NCBI RefSeq assembly: GCF_001441535.1
Contig: NZ_LMAU01000006.1
Span: 62,001-126,000, forward strand
Reading direction: 5' to 3'
DNA length: 64,000 nt
Source: Tsuneonella troitsensis
GTDB lineage: Bacteria > Pseudomonadota > Alphaproteobacteria > Sphingomonadales > Sphingomonadaceae
The position numbers and the translations under genes were made by a program. This document shows, one piece after another, positions 8,652 to 17,477 of the stretch. Under the pieces are notes generated by a model that worked only from the letters and a program-made list of their open reading frames with translations, had not been told where the DNA came from and did not search any database. Each line of letters opens with the position of its first letter. Position 1 is the first letter of the stretch.

Positions 8652-9356
8652 GTGGACGAGCTGGTTCATCGCATCGTCCCGTCGCCCAATTGCGACGAGC
8701 GCAGCCTGCCGGTGACGATGGTGGTGCTCCACTATACCGAAATGGCCGATGCCGAAACCGCGCTCGCCCGCCTGACCGATCCAGAGGCCAAGGTCAGCGC
8801 GCACTACCTGATCAGCGAAGCGGGCGAGGTGATCCGCCTGGTGGACGAGGCCAAGCGCGCCTGGCACGCGGGCGTCAGCTTCTGGCGCGGCATTCGCGAC
8901 GTGAATTCGGCCAGTATCGGGATCGAGCTCGATCACCCCGGTCACGCCTTGGGTTACCGCGAATTTTCCGAGGCGCAGTTCTCGGCGCTCGTGCCGCTGC
9001 TTGCGCGTATCGTCGAGGAACATGGCATTCCGCGTGCGAATGTCGTCGGCCATTCCGATGTCGCGCCCGCGCGCAAGATCGATCCGGGCGAGCTGTTTCC
9101 GTGGGACCGGCTTGCCGAGTACAAGCTGTGCCTGGCGCGTCCTGACAAGCTGGAGGCGGGCGATCCGTTCGACAACGACGCCGCCTTCTACCTCGCACTC
9201 GAGCGGTTCGGCTACGACGTCACCGACGGGCATAAGGCGGTCGAAGCGTTCCAGCGGCGCTGGCGGCCCGAAAAGATCGACGGCGAGGTCGATGGACAAG
9301 TGCGCGCGATCCTTTTCCGATTGCTCTTGGATCGTGATCAGGGACGGACTAGATAG
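8652..9356 (+). CDS. N-acetylmuramoyl-L-alanine amidase, AmiD type
   Basis: The 234-residue Amidase_2 protein cleaves the bond between MurNAc and L-Ala. Zinc ligands are His27 (VVLHYTE), His134 (VVGHSDVAPARK) and Asp144, matching AmiD spacing. A C-terminal peptidoglycan-binding domain occupies about 175-230 (FERFGYDV-like repeat, KAVEAFQRRW). No signal peptide is seen, so a role on internalised anhydro-muropeptides or export by another route is possible. It starts with GTG 3 nt after chpT, implying one transcript. The RNase P RNA gene follows 4 nt after its stop. Confidence 0.88.
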   Translation: MDELVHRIVPSPNCDERSLPVTMVVLHYTEMADAETALARLTDPEAKVSAHYLISEAGEVIRLVDEAKRAWHAGVSFWRGIRDVNSASIGIELDHPGHALGYREFSEAQFSALVPLLARIVEEHGIPRANVVGHSDVAPARKIDPGELFPWDRLAEYKLCLARPDKLEAGDPFDNDAAFYLALERFGYDVTDGHKAVEAFQRRWRPEKIDGEVDGQVRAILFRLLLDRDQGRTR

Positions 9357-9360
9357 CGGA

Positions 9361-9752
9361 TTGCCAGGGGGCCGGGCAGCCGCGTGCACCGTAAAGTGTT
9401 CGAGGAAAGTCCGGGCTCCACGAAACAAGGGTGGCGGGTAACGCCCGCCGCGGGCGACCGTAGGGAAAGTGCCACAGAGAGTAGACCGCCCTGTTCGCAG
9501 GGTAAGGCTGAAAGGGTGCGGTAAGAGCGCACCGGGGCGCTGGTAACAGCGCTCGCACGGCAAACCCCACCCGGAGCAAGGCCAAATAGGGGTCTCGCGC
9601 GAAAGCAGGGGCGTTTCGTCCCGAGAGACCCGGGTTGGCTGCTTGAGCCGCGCGGTAACGCACGGCCGAGATGAATGGCTGCCCCCGAACGGCCGGTCCT
9701 TCACGGGATACCGCCTTCGGGACAGAACCCGGCTTACAGGCCCCCTGGCAAT
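9361..9752 (+). ncRNA. rnpB: RNase P RNA (class A)
   Basis: The RNA component of the tRNA 5'-end-processing ribozyme. The P1 helix is perfect: TTGCCAGGGGG at the 5' end pairs with CCCCCTGGCAA at the 3' end. Conserved blocks are present: GAGGAAAGTCCGGGCTCC (CR-I, 9408-9420 region), the GGTAAGGCTGAAAGGGTGCGG stretch, GGCAAACCCCACC and the terminal ACAGAACCCGGCTTA (CR-V). The 3' flank has only a short T-run. It follows the amidase gene without a clear gap, so it may be made from its own promoter inside that gene. Confidence 0.96.
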
Positions 9753-9827
9753 TTTCTCTCGCCGGTTATCTAGACTTTGCGACGAACAGAGGCATAGGCG
9801 GTTTCAAAGGAAACCAAGGAGAGAATC

Positions 9828-11870
9828 ATGGTTCGCGCCACGCTGCTAGCTACTGCCGCCGTAATCGCCTTCGCCGCCGCTCCAGCTGCCGCCGACGAGG
9901 GCATGTGGACGCTCGACGCATTTCCGACCGAGCGGATGAAGGCGGATTATGGCTGGGCGCCGGACCAGGCCTGGCTCGACAAGGTTCGCGGCGGCGCCGT
10001 GCGCCTGACTGGTGGCTGCTCGGCGAGCTTCGTTTCGCCGCAGGGGCTGATCCTCACCAACCACCACTGCATCGCAACCTGTCTCGCCAACAATTCGAGC
10101 GCCGCGAAGGATTATCTGAACGACGGCTTCGTTTCGTCGCGTCGCGAGGACGAACTCAAGTGCCCCGGACAGCAGGCCGAGGTCGTCACCTCGATCACGG
10201 ACGTTACCACGCGTGTGAAGGGCGCGATGGGTTCGCTGACCGGCGAGGCTCTGACCAAGGCGCGCGACGCCGAAGTCGCGTCGATCGAGAAGGCGGGTTG
10301 CACCGATACGGCAACCACACGCTGTCAGGTCGTCACCCTGTTCGGCGGTGGTCAGTACAAGCTGTACCAGTATCGCAAGTATTCCGACGTGCGCATGGCC
10401 TGGGCGCCGGAGGATCGTGCTTCGACGTTCGGCGGCGATCCCGACAACTTCAACTTCCCGCGCTACGCTCTCGATGCGGCCTTCCTGCGCGCCTACGAGA
10501 ACGGCCAGCCGGTCGCGACGCCGCAGCACCTCAAGTGGAACCCGCGCGCGCCCAAGGCCGGCGAAGCCACGTTCGTGGTCGGCAATCCCGGCTCGACCAG
10601 CCGCCTGTGGACCGGCAGCCAGCTCGCCTTTGAGCGCGAAGTGCGTCTGCCGGTGACGGTCGCGACCACGTCGGAGCTGCGCGGACGTCTGATCCAGGCG
10701 ATGCAGGAAAGCCCCGAGAAGGAGCGCGAAGGCCTCGATACCCTCAACGGTATAGAAAACAGCCTCAAGGTGTTCATCGGGCGCACGAAGGCACTCAACG
10801 ACCCTGCCTTTACCGGCAAGCTGGCTGCGGCCGAGGCCGACCTCAAGGCCAAGAGCGCGCGCAACGCCGCGCTCGGCGATCCGTGGACCGAGGTCGATTC
10901 CGCGGTCTCGGCCTATCGTTCGCTCTATTACCCGTCGCGTTTCATGCAGCCTTCGAGCGACCTGCTAGGTTACGCCCAGACGCTGGTGTTTGCGGCGCAA
11001 GAGCGTGAAAAGCCGAACGGCGAGCGCCTGCCCGGCTACACCGACAGCAGCCTGCCGCTGACCGAGAAGCGCGTGCTCGACGCCCGCCCGGTCTATCCCT
11101 GGCTCGACAAGCTGACGCTGGAATGGAGCCTGTCGAAGGCGCGCGAATATTTGGGTGCCGACGATCCGGACACCAAGTTGCTGCTCGGCAAGGCGAGCCC
11201 CGAAGGTCTCGCCGAATCGCTCGTATCCGGCACCAAGATGGCTGACCCGGCGGTTCGCAAGGCACTGTGGGACGGCGGCATGAAGGCGATCAAGGCGTCT
11301 GACGATCCGATGATCGTCTATGCGCTTCGCCTGGCCGATCGTCAGCGCGAACTGCGCGCGAAGACCGATGCCGTCTACAGCGGTCCGCTCGCCATCGCTG
11401 GCGCAAAGCTGTCCGACGCACGCTTTGCCGCTTACGGCGACACGCTGTATCCCGATGCCACGTTCACGCTGCGCATCAGCTACGGCAAGGTCGCCGGGTG
11501 GACCGAGCGCGGCGAGCAGGTTCCGTACCAGACGACGATGGCCGGCATGTTCGAGCGGGCCACCGGCAACGCGCCTTATGATGCGGCTCCCGGCTTCGTT
11601 GCGGCAAAGTCGAAGATCGACCCCAATGCTACGTTCGATTTCGTCACGACCAATGACATCATCGGCGGCAATTCGGGTTCGCCGGTGATCGACCGTGCCG
11701 GAACCGTGATCGGCGCTGCGTTCGACGGGAACATCCACTCGCTGGGCGGCAACTATGGCTACGATCCGGTGCTGAACCGGACCGTCGTGGTTTCGACCGA
11801 TGCGGTGCAGGAAGCGCTCGAGAAAATCTACCCTGCGCCCGCACTGGTTCGCGAACTCGCCGGCAAGTGA
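9828..11870 (+). CDS. Secreted S46-family dipeptidyl peptidase (DPP7/DPP11 type)
   Basis: The 680-residue protein has a signal peptide (1-22, AAPAAADEG) and the S46 serine-protease core. The catalytic His lies in GLILTNHHCIATC (His79/80), the Asp in the middle region (FGGDPDNFNFPRY), and the Ser in GGNSGSPVIDR near residue 621. S46 enzymes release dipeptides from peptide N-termini in the periplasm. Ribosome binding site AAGGAGAG is 7 nt upstream of the ATG. The gene is separated from rnpB by about 75 nt and ends at a bidirectional terminator. DPP7 versus DPP11 specificity depends on one S1 residue that I did not assign. Confidence 0.92.
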   Translation: MVRATLLATAAVIAFAAAPAAADEGMWTLDAFPTERMKADYGWAPDQAWLDKVRGGAVRLTGGCSASFVSPQGLILTNHHCIATCLANNSSAAKDYLNDGFVSSRREDELKCPGQQAEVVTSITDVTTRVKGAMGSLTGEALTKARDAEVASIEKAGCTDTATTRCQVVTLFGGGQYKLYQYRKYSDVRMAWAPEDRASTFGGDPDNFNFPRYALDAAFLRAYENGQPVATPQHLKWNPRAPKAGEATFVVGNPGSTSRLWTGSQLAFEREVRLPVTVATTSELRGRLIQAMQESPEKEREGLDTLNGIENSLKVFIGRTKALNDPAFTGKLAAAEADLKAKSARNAALGDPWTEVDSAVSAYRSLYYPSRFMQPSSDLLGYAQTLVFAAQEREKPNGERLPGYTDSSLPLTEKRVLDARPVYPWLDKLTLEWSLSKAREYLGADDPDTKLLLGKASPEGLAESLVSGTKMADPAVRKALWDGGMKAIKASDDPMIVYALRLADRQRELRAKTDAVYSGPLAIAGAKLSDARFAAYGDTLYPDATFTLRISYGKVAGWTERGEQVPYQTTMAGMFERATGNAPYDAAPGFVAAKSKIDPNATFDFVTTNDIIGGNSGSPVIDRAGTVIGAAFDGNIHSLGGNYGYDPVLNRTVVVSTDAVQEALEKIYPAPALVRELAGK

Positions 11871-11874
11871 TCGA

Positions 11875-11907
11875 AGGCGGGCGCGGACCGAGGTTCGCGC
11901 CCGCCCT
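11875..11907. terminator. Bidirectional hairpin between S46 peptidase and ugd
   Basis: AGGCGGGCGCG pairs with CGCGCCCGCCCT across a 10-nt loop. It lies between convergent genes, immediately after both stop codons. No strong T-run is present on either side, so termination may be shared or weak. Confidence 0.6.
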
Positions 11908-11919
11908 CAATTCGGGGAG

Positions 11920-13230
11920 CTATGCGCGCCCGATGCTGCTGTAGGCAAAGCCGGCGGCCCGCACGTCGGCCGGGCGGTAGATGTTCCGCAGATCGACGAG
12001 AACAGGGGCGTTCATCCGTTCCTTGACCCGCGCGAGATCGAGCGCGCGGAAGGCGTCCCACTCCGTCACGATGGCGGCCGCATCGGCGCCGTCGAGCGCC
12101 GTGTAAGGACTGTCGCACATCGTTACGCCGGGCATCAGCGGCGCGGCGATCTCCATGCCTTCGGGATCGTAGGCCGCGACAGAAACTCCGTTGTCGATCA
12201 GCGCCTGAGCGATCGCGATCGCCGGGCTGTCTCGCATATCGTCGGTGTTGGGCTTGAAGGTCAGCCCGAGCAGGGCGACTTTCTTGCCGCGAGCGGCGTC
12301 GGGACCGCCCAGCGCGTCGATCACCTTGCGGCCCATCGCCCGCTTGCGGCTGTCATTGACCTTGACGACCGCCTCGACGATCCGCGTCGGCGCTCCGGCA
12401 TCCTCGGCGGTCTTGATCAACGCCAAGGTGTCCTTGGGGAAGCAGCTTCCGCCATACCCCGGACCGGCGTGCAGGAACTTGGCTCCGATGCGGCCATCCA
12501 TGCCGATCCCGCGCGCGACGTCCTGTACGTCGGCGCCGACTTTCTCGCACAGGTCGGCCATCTCGTTGATGAAGGTGATCTTGGTCGCCAGGAAGGCGTT
12601 GGCTGCGTACTTGATCAGCTCACTCGTTCGGCGGCCGGTGAACAGGATCGGCGATTCGTTGAGGAACAGCGGCCGATAGACTTCGCGCATGACTTCGCGC
12701 CCGAATTCGTCCTCCGCGCCGATGACGATGCGATCGGGGCGCTTGAAGTCGCCGATAGCCGCGCCTTCCCGCAGGAACTCGGGATTGGAAACAACCGAGA
12801 CCCGGTGCGAGCAACCGGATTCGGCGATGATCCGTTCGACCTCGTCGCCGGTGCCGACCGGCACGGTCGACTTAGTGACGACGACCGCGTCGTTCGACAG
12901 GCTTTCGCCGACTTCCCGCGCCACTGCATAAACATAGGAGAGGTCGGCATGGCCGTCGCCGCGCCGGCTGGGAGTGCCGACCGCGATGAAAATCGCCGAT
13001 GCACCCGCTATACCTTCTGCCAGATCCGTCGTGAACGACAGTCGCCCTGTCTTGACGTTGCTCGCGACAAGCGCATCGAGACCCGGTTCGTAGATCGGCA
13101 TGACTCCCGCGTGCAGACGGTCGATCTTCGACTGATCCTTGTCGATGCAGACTACCTCGTGTCCGAAATCGGCGAAGCAGGCGCCTGACACCAGGCCGAC
13201 GTACCCCGAGCCGACCATTGCAATCTTCAT
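11920..13230 (-). CDS. ugd: UDP-glucose 6-dehydrogenase
   Basis: The 436-residue enzyme oxidises UDP-glucose to UDP-glucuronate with two NAD+, feeding surface polysaccharide or glycosphingolipid synthesis. The N-terminal NAD fold opens with MVGSGYVGLVSGACFADFG. The catalytic Cys is in GYGGSCFPKDTLAL (about residue 260). The C-terminal UDP-binding domain follows (LLGLTFKPNTDDMRDSPA). Its ATG overlaps the stop codon of the upstream PPP phosphatase gene by 4 nt. Length and motifs are normal for the family. Confidence 0.95.
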   Translation of the reverse strand: MKIAMVGSGYVGLVSGACFADFGHEVVCIDKDQSKIDRLHAGVMPIYEPGLDALVASNVKTGRLSFTTDLAEGIAGASAIFIAVGTPSRRGDGHADLSYVYAVAREVGESLSNDAVVVTKSTVPVGTGDEVERIIAESGCSHRVSVVSNPEFLREGAAIGDFKRPDRIVIGAEDEFGREVMREVYRPLFLNESPILFTGRRTSELIKYAANAFLATKITFINEMADLCEKVGADVQDVARGIGMDGRIGAKFLHAGPGYGGSCFPKDTLALIKTAEDAGAPTRIVEAVVKVNDSRKRAMGRKVIDALGGPDAARGKKVALLGLTFKPNTDDMRDSPAIAIAQALIDNGVSVAAYDPEGMEIAAPLMPGVTMCDSPYTALDGADAAAIVTEWDAFRALDLARVKERMNAPVLVDLRNIYRPADVRAAGFAYSSIGRA

Positions 13231-14030
13231 GCCCCGCAGTCCTTTTTCTCGATGGCGATACCGCTTCCGGCGTCTACCGCCTGTATCAGGCGCCGGCTCT
13301 CGCCTTCGAGCACGAGCGCCGTCAAGCGCCCAGTGCGATACGCGCCGGTATCGATTCCGAGGCGGTTCGACCGCAGATCGACATCTTCTGTGATCGTGTG
13401 ACCGTGGATGACGTAATGCTCGTGCGGCGAGTCGTAATCGAGGAAAGGTTCGCGAATCCAGCGAAGATGATGAGGCTTCTGTTGTTCGAGCGGGATTTCC
13501 GGAGCGATTCCGGCATGGACGAACAGATAGTCGCCGATCACGACATGGTCCCTCGCGCCGCCCAGGAAAGCGCGATGTGCGTGAGGCACTGCGCGGGCCA
13601 TGAGGACCTGGAGTTCCCCAAGCGAGGCGGCATCGTAAACGTCGCGCGGAACGCCATAACTCAGAACCGTCTGGCGACCTCCGTGGCGAAGGAAGTGACG
13701 AAGTACGCCTTCATCATCGAATGAGTCGATGAACATCTCTTCGTGGTTGCCGATGAGAAGTTCCACCTTGCGGCGAGATCGCCACAGCATCGCGAGTTCC
13801 ACCACCCCCGCGCTGTCAGGCCCGCGATCCACGAGATCGCCGAGCAGGACGACGGTGGTTCGCGCAGAACCGGATTCGGCATCGTCTCGCTCGACGGCGT
13901 CAATAAGCGCTTCGAAAAGATCGCGGCGTCCGTGGACGTCGCCGATGGCATAGACCCGCTCGCCATTGGGCACCGATGCGCGTGGCGATGACGGTTTGGA
14001 TCTGAACAGTTGGCGCAGAGGTTCGAACAT
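13227..14030 (-). CDS. PPP-family metallophosphatase (serine/threonine or Ap4A type)
   Basis: The 267-residue phosphatase carries all three PPP signatures: YAIGDVHGRRDLFEAL (about 29-43), VVLLGDLVDRGPDS (about 60-73) and LLIGNHEEMFID (about 92-103), plus late metal-binding His residues (FVHAG, IHGHTI). Such enzymes dephosphorylate phosphoproteins or hydrolyse diadenosine tetraphosphate. The ATG at 14030 is chosen; an upstream in-frame extension reads through the divergent promoter region. It is translationally coupled to ugd downstream (4-nt overlap). Confidence 0.85.
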   Translation of the reverse strand: MFEPLRQLFRSKPSSPRASVPNGERVYAIGDVHGRRDLFEALIDAVERDDAESGSARTTVVLLGDLVDRGPDSAGVVELAMLWRSRRKVELLIGNHEEMFIDSFDDEGVLRHFLRHGGRQTVLSYGVPRDVYDAASLGELQVLMARAVPHAHRAFLGGARDHVVIGDYLFVHAGIAPEIPLEQQKPHHLRWIREPFLDYDSPHEHYVIHGHTITEDVDLRSNRLGIDTGAYRTGRLTALVLEGESRRLIQAVDAGSGIAIEKKDCGA

Positions 14031-14301
14031 GGGGCTTGGCGGAGCAATCGATGTTGCGGAACTGGAGGCGCCGCATAGGCGAGGGGCGGCTAGACGGCAA
14101 CGGATGAGCCTGCTGTGAACTGATGGGGCTGGTGCACAAAATCCACACTTAATCGCGCAGAGAGGCAAAGACGATTTTTTTCTTGTGCGCTGCAACATCA
14201 AGAGGCAAGAAAGTTGCGCATCAGCCGCAAGGCGATCCGCGATAATGACGGATCCCCGGCATGTGCGCAGGCGGGACGAGGCACAAACCGAGGAGTTTGC
14301 C

Positions 14302-15057
14302 ATGCTTACGTCCATCCGCGGCCTTCTGGCCGCAACCGTTATTGCCACTTCCGCGTTCGCCGCGGCCCCCGCGCTCGCCCAGGACGAAGAAGCCGGCCCG
14401 GTCACCGTCACCGGTAGCGTCACCGTCGTTTCCGACTACCGTTTCCGCGGCGTATCACTTTCGGGCGGAGATCCGGCCATACAGGGCGGGATTACCGTTG
14501 CGCACGAAAGCGGCTTTTACATTGGCACATGGGGCTCGTCGATCGACGACGGCGGCAGCGATTTCTACGGTGATGTCGAACTCGATGTGTTCGGCGGCTG
14601 GAGCGGTGATGTCGCCGAAGGCGTCGGCCTCGATGTCGGCCTTCTCTATTATGCGTATCCCAGCAACGCCGCAGGCTTCGATGCCGAGTATTTCGAGCCG
14701 TACGTGACGGTCACCGGCACGCTCGGTCCGGTGACTGCCAAGGTTGGCGCTAACTACGCGTGGGACCAGGATTCGCTGGGGGGCAACGACAGCCTTTACC
14801 TGCGGACCGACCTTAGCACCGCCCTCCCGCAGACCCCGATCACCTTGTCGGCGCACCTTGGATACACGGACGGTGTGCTGGCGCCGCCCCTCCTCGCCGG
14901 GACAGCCGACGACACTGGTCTCGACTGGTCTCTCGGGGCGAGTGCAACCGTGCTCGGCAGCCTTACGCTCGGCGTATCGTACGTCGGGGTGGAAGGTCCT
15001 TCGATCGACGGCTTCACCGACGACGCCGTGGTCTTCTCGCTCGGCGGGAGTTTCTGA
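14302..15057 (+). CDS. TorF-family putative porin
   Basis: The 251-residue outer-membrane protein has a signal peptide ending AAAPALAQ (residues 1-26). The rest is a run of alternating beta strands (VTGSVTVVSDYRFRGVSLS, typical of the Gcw_chp/TIGR02001 family) ending in a terminal aromatic residue (VVFSLGGSF), as expected for a BAM-assembled barrel. An AGGAG site is 6 nt upstream of the ATG at 14302; the gene ends at a hairpin. The solute is unknown. Homologues are known mainly as putative porins of sphingomonads and other proteobacteria. Confidence 0.85.
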   Translation: MLTSIRGLLAATVIATSAFAAAPALAQDEEAGPVTVTGSVTVVSDYRFRGVSLSGGDPAIQGGITVAHESGFYIGTWGSSIDDGGSDFYGDVELDVFGGWSGDVAEGVGLDVGLLYYAYPSNAAGFDAEYFEPYVTVTGTLGPVTAKVGANYAWDQDSLGGNDSLYLRTDLSTALPQTPITLSAHLGYTDGVLAPPLLAGTADDTGLDWSLGASATVLGSLTLGVSYVGVEGPSIDGFTDDAVVFSLGGSF

Positions 15058-15065
15058 TCGAACGG

Positions 15066-15096
15066 GGCAGGGGCGCTCTTTGGGAGCGCTCCTGCC
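15066..15096 (+). terminator. Hairpin after the porin gene
   Basis: GGCAGGGGCGCTC pairs with GAGCGCTCCTGCC (one mismatch) around a 5-nt loop, 9 nt after the porin stop. There is no T-run, so it is a likely but not canonical intrinsic terminator. Confidence 0.6.
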
Positions 15097-15225
15097 GATA
15101 TGCGGGCGGAATCAGTTCAGGTCCGTCAGGGCTACCAACGCTCCGGATCACTTAGGCGGGACACTGGCGAAAGTCGGGACGTTCACTACATCCAGTGCCC
15201 TGCTGAAGACACTGGAGCCCGCCTG

Positions 15226-15663
15226 ATGGTGAAATACCTGCATACGATGATCCGCGTTGCCGATCCCGAGGCGACCGTGTCCTTTTTCAAACTCATCGGA
15301 CTTGAGGAAGTGCGGCGCTTCGGCAGCGAGGGCGGCCGTTACACCCTGATTTTCCTCGCCGCGCCGGGGCAGGAGGGCGTGGCCGAAGTCGAACTGACCT
15401 ACAACTGGCCCCCTGAGGACGGCTCGCCGGCGGAGGCCTACTCTGGCGGGCGCAATTTCGGCCACCTCGCTTATCGGGTCGCCGACATCTACGCTACCTG
15501 CCAGCGGTTGCAGGAGGCCGGGCATATCATCCATCGCCCTCCGCGGGATGGCCACATGGCTTTCGTCAAATCGCCTGACGGCATCTCCGTCGAGCTGCTG
15601 CAGGAGGGTCACCTTCCGCCGCAGGAGCCCTGGGCCAGCATGGAGAATACCGGCAGCTGGTGA
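15226..15663 (+). CDS. gloA: Lactoylglutathione lyase / glyoxalase I family protein
   Basis: The 145-residue VOC protein converts the methylglyoxal-glutathione hemithioacetal to S-lactoylglutathione. It opens with YLHTMIRVADPEATVSFFK, where His7 is the first metal ligand, followed by LTYNWPPEDGSPAEAYSGG (metal-binding Glu and substrate loop), GHLAYRVADI (His) and SPDGISVELLQEG (Glu). The ATG at 15226 is used; reading upstream would add unrelated sequence. A gloB-like gene lies about 6 kb away, so both halves of the glyoxalase pathway are in the window. Confidence 0.9.
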   Translation: MVKYLHTMIRVADPEATVSFFKLIGLEEVRRFGSEGGRYTLIFLAAPGQEGVAEVELTYNWPPEDGSPAEAYSGGRNFGHLAYRVADIYATCQRLQEAGHIIHRPPRDGHMAFVKSPDGISVELLQEGHLPPQEPWASMENTGSW

Positions 15664-15678
15664 GCGTCCGGTATTCTC
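15643..15678. terminator. Hairpin spanning the end of the glyoxalase gene
   Basis: GAGAATACCGG inside the last codons pairs with CCGGTATTCTC after the stop. It lies between convergent gloA and nhaA and probably acts in both directions. Confidence 0.65.
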
Positions 15679-15681
15679 GAC

Positions 15682-16911
15682 TCAAACGACCTGACTCTCC
15701 ACCTTCGCTTCCGCCTGTTCGACAGTAAGTCGTTTAGCGGGAGCGAAGCGGAGGAGCAGGTAGCCCATTACCAGCGAAGCCAGCGTGCCCATCAGAACGC
15801 CGATCTTCGCCTGCTCGTACAGCAGCGCGTTGTCGGCAAAGGCGAGTGCACCGATGAACAGGCTCATCGTGAAGCCGATGCCGCACAGGATCGCGATACC
15901 CCAGACCTGCAGCCAGCTTGTGCCCTCGGGTTTGCTCGCAATCCCTAGCTTGTGCGCCGCGGCGACCGCTCCCAGGATGCCGAGCTGCTTGCCGAGAAAT
16001 AGCCCGGCGGCGATCGCCAGGGGCAAAGGCGCGAGAATTCCGGCGGGGCCGAGGTCGCGCAGATCCACGCCGGCATTGGCGAGGGCGAAAATGGGGACGA
16101 CCATGTAGGCGTTCCAAGGCGCAAGGCGGTGTTCGACTTTCTCGAGCAAGTGCTTGCCGTTGCGACGGTACATAGGGACCATCAGCGCCGCGACCACTCC
16201 CGCGATAGTCGCGTGGACGCCCGAATTCAGCACGCAGAACCACAGCAATATCGTGGCCGCGAAATAGGCCCAGACCCGGTCGACTTTCACCATGTTCATG
16301 ATCGCCATGCCGATCGCAACCGCGATCGAAGCGATCAGCCAGATTCCTTTGACTTCCAGCGTGTAGAATGCGGCGATGATGATCACCGCACCGATATCGT
16401 CGACAATGGCTACGGTCAGCAGGAACAGGCGCAGCGTGCCGGGCACACGACGCCCGAGCAGACCGATGACGCCCATCGCGAACGCAATGTCGGTTGCCGC
16501 CGGGATCGCCCAGCCGCGGTGCATTTGCGGGTCGTCGCCAACTAGGGCGAGGAATAGCGACGCGGGGACAACCATGCCCGCGACAGCGGCGATCACGGGC
16601 AGGCGGCGTGCCTGCGGGTTCGACAGGTCGCCTTCGACCAATTCGCGCTTTACCTCCAGCCCGACGACAAAGAAGAAAAGCACCATCAGCGCGTCATTGA
16701 TCCACAGGTGCGCGTTCCAAAGCTTGGGTATCGGGGTCCACGGCAGCGGCGCGTGGAACAGCGCGTGGTAACCTTCTCCCAGCGCCGAGTTGGCGATTAC
16801 CATCGCGAGAACGGCGATGCCGATCAGCAGCACCCCTTCGCGAGAGTTCGAAGTGAACAGCGCGCGGACGGGCGATAGGCGCTCGGCGAACGGGATCGAA
16901 TTATTGGCCAT
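15682..16911 (-). CDS. nhaA: Na+/H+ antiporter NhaA
   Basis: The 409-residue inner-membrane antiporter exports sodium in exchange for protons. The ATG at 16911 begins MANNSIPFAERLSPVRALFT; a longer frame upstream is unlikely. About 12 membrane segments are visible. The ion-binding aspartate pair is in TVAIVDDIGAVIIIAAFYT, and the discontinuous TM4 region reads AAATDIAFAMGVIGLLGRRVP-like with the conserved Asp-Ile-Ala-Phe. Length is normal. The gene is convergent with gloA and divergent from the ATP synthase operon. Confidence 0.94.
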   Translation of the reverse strand: MANNSIPFAERLSPVRALFTSNSREGVLLIGIAVLAMVIANSALGEGYHALFHAPLPWTPIPKLWNAHLWINDALMVLFFFVVGLEVKRELVEGDLSNPQARRLPVIAAVAGMVVPASLFLALVGDDPQMHRGWAIPAATDIAFAMGVIGLLGRRVPGTLRLFLLTVAIVDDIGAVIIIAAFYTLEVKGIWLIASIAVAIGMAIMNMVKVDRVWAYFAATILLWFCVLNSGVHATIAGVVAALMVPMYRRNGKHLLEKVEHRLAPWNAYMVVPIFALANAGVDLRDLGPAGILAPLPLAIAAGLFLGKQLGILGAVAAAHKLGIASKPEGTSWLQVWGIAILCGIGFTMSLFIGALAFADNALLYEQAKIGVLMGTLASLVMGYLLLRFAPAKRLTVEQAEAKVESQVV

Positions 16912-17102
16912 GAAAAATGCCTTCACGATTGCTGCGCAGGTTTCAACCCCCGGGCATTCGCACGAAGGCCGGACCGCCGGTTGACTCGCCAAGGACCCCC
17001 GCCTAAGGGGGCGGCGCCCTCGGCGGGCACCTCCCGCGCATGCCGCGCGTTTCCTTCTTCAAGGCGTTTCCGAGAGGAAGCTTCCTAACCGAGGAGAGTG
17101 GT

Positions 17103-17423
17103 ATGAGCGACGAGAGGCCCGCACGGGAACCCATCGGCGAGGATGCGCGGATTGACGCGCTCGAAGAGCGGCTGAAGGCCGCGCGCGAGCGGGAAGACGA
17201 GCGCACCGGATCGAAGGTGCAGGGGGCCGATGCGAATTATCGCAGCGGCAACCGGGCGCTGGCCGATCTGCTCGGCGGGGTTCTTGGCGGCTTGGTACTC
17301 GGCTGGCTGTTCGACTGGCTGGCGGGAACCTTGCCCTGGGGACTGCTTGGTGGTCTCGCCCTCGGGATCGTGGTCGCCTTCAGGAATATCATCCGTTCTG
17401 CAAGCAAGCGTCCGGACCGATAA
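17103..17423 (+). CDS. atpI: ATP synthase assembly protein AtpI
   Basis: The 106-residue protein has a charged N-terminal half with a short coiled-coil-like stretch (IDALEERLKAAREREDER, 18-36) and two membrane hairpins (ALADLLGGVLGGLVLGWLFD and PWGLLGGLALGIVVAF). AtpI proteins help assemble the c-ring and may aid Mg2+ uptake. It begins the Fo operon, followed by atpB after 54 nt. ATG at 17103 is preceded by GAGGAGAG. Confidence 0.85.
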   Translation: MSDERPAREPIGEDARIDALEERLKAAREREDERTGSKVQGADANYRSGNRALADLLGGVLGGLVLGWLFDWLAGTLPWGLLGGLALGIVVAFRNIIRSASKRPDR

Positions 17424-17477
17424 CGCCACCCGGCGTATATCCGGCCGCCGCGCACAAGGATCAGGGACTTTCGCACA

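Noticed and set aside
7479-9704. Long open reading frame (about 740 codons) on the minus strand across chpT, the amidase and rnpB
   Set aside because: It is antisense to well-recognised genes and to rnpB; high GC favours such open frames, and its sequence matches no family.
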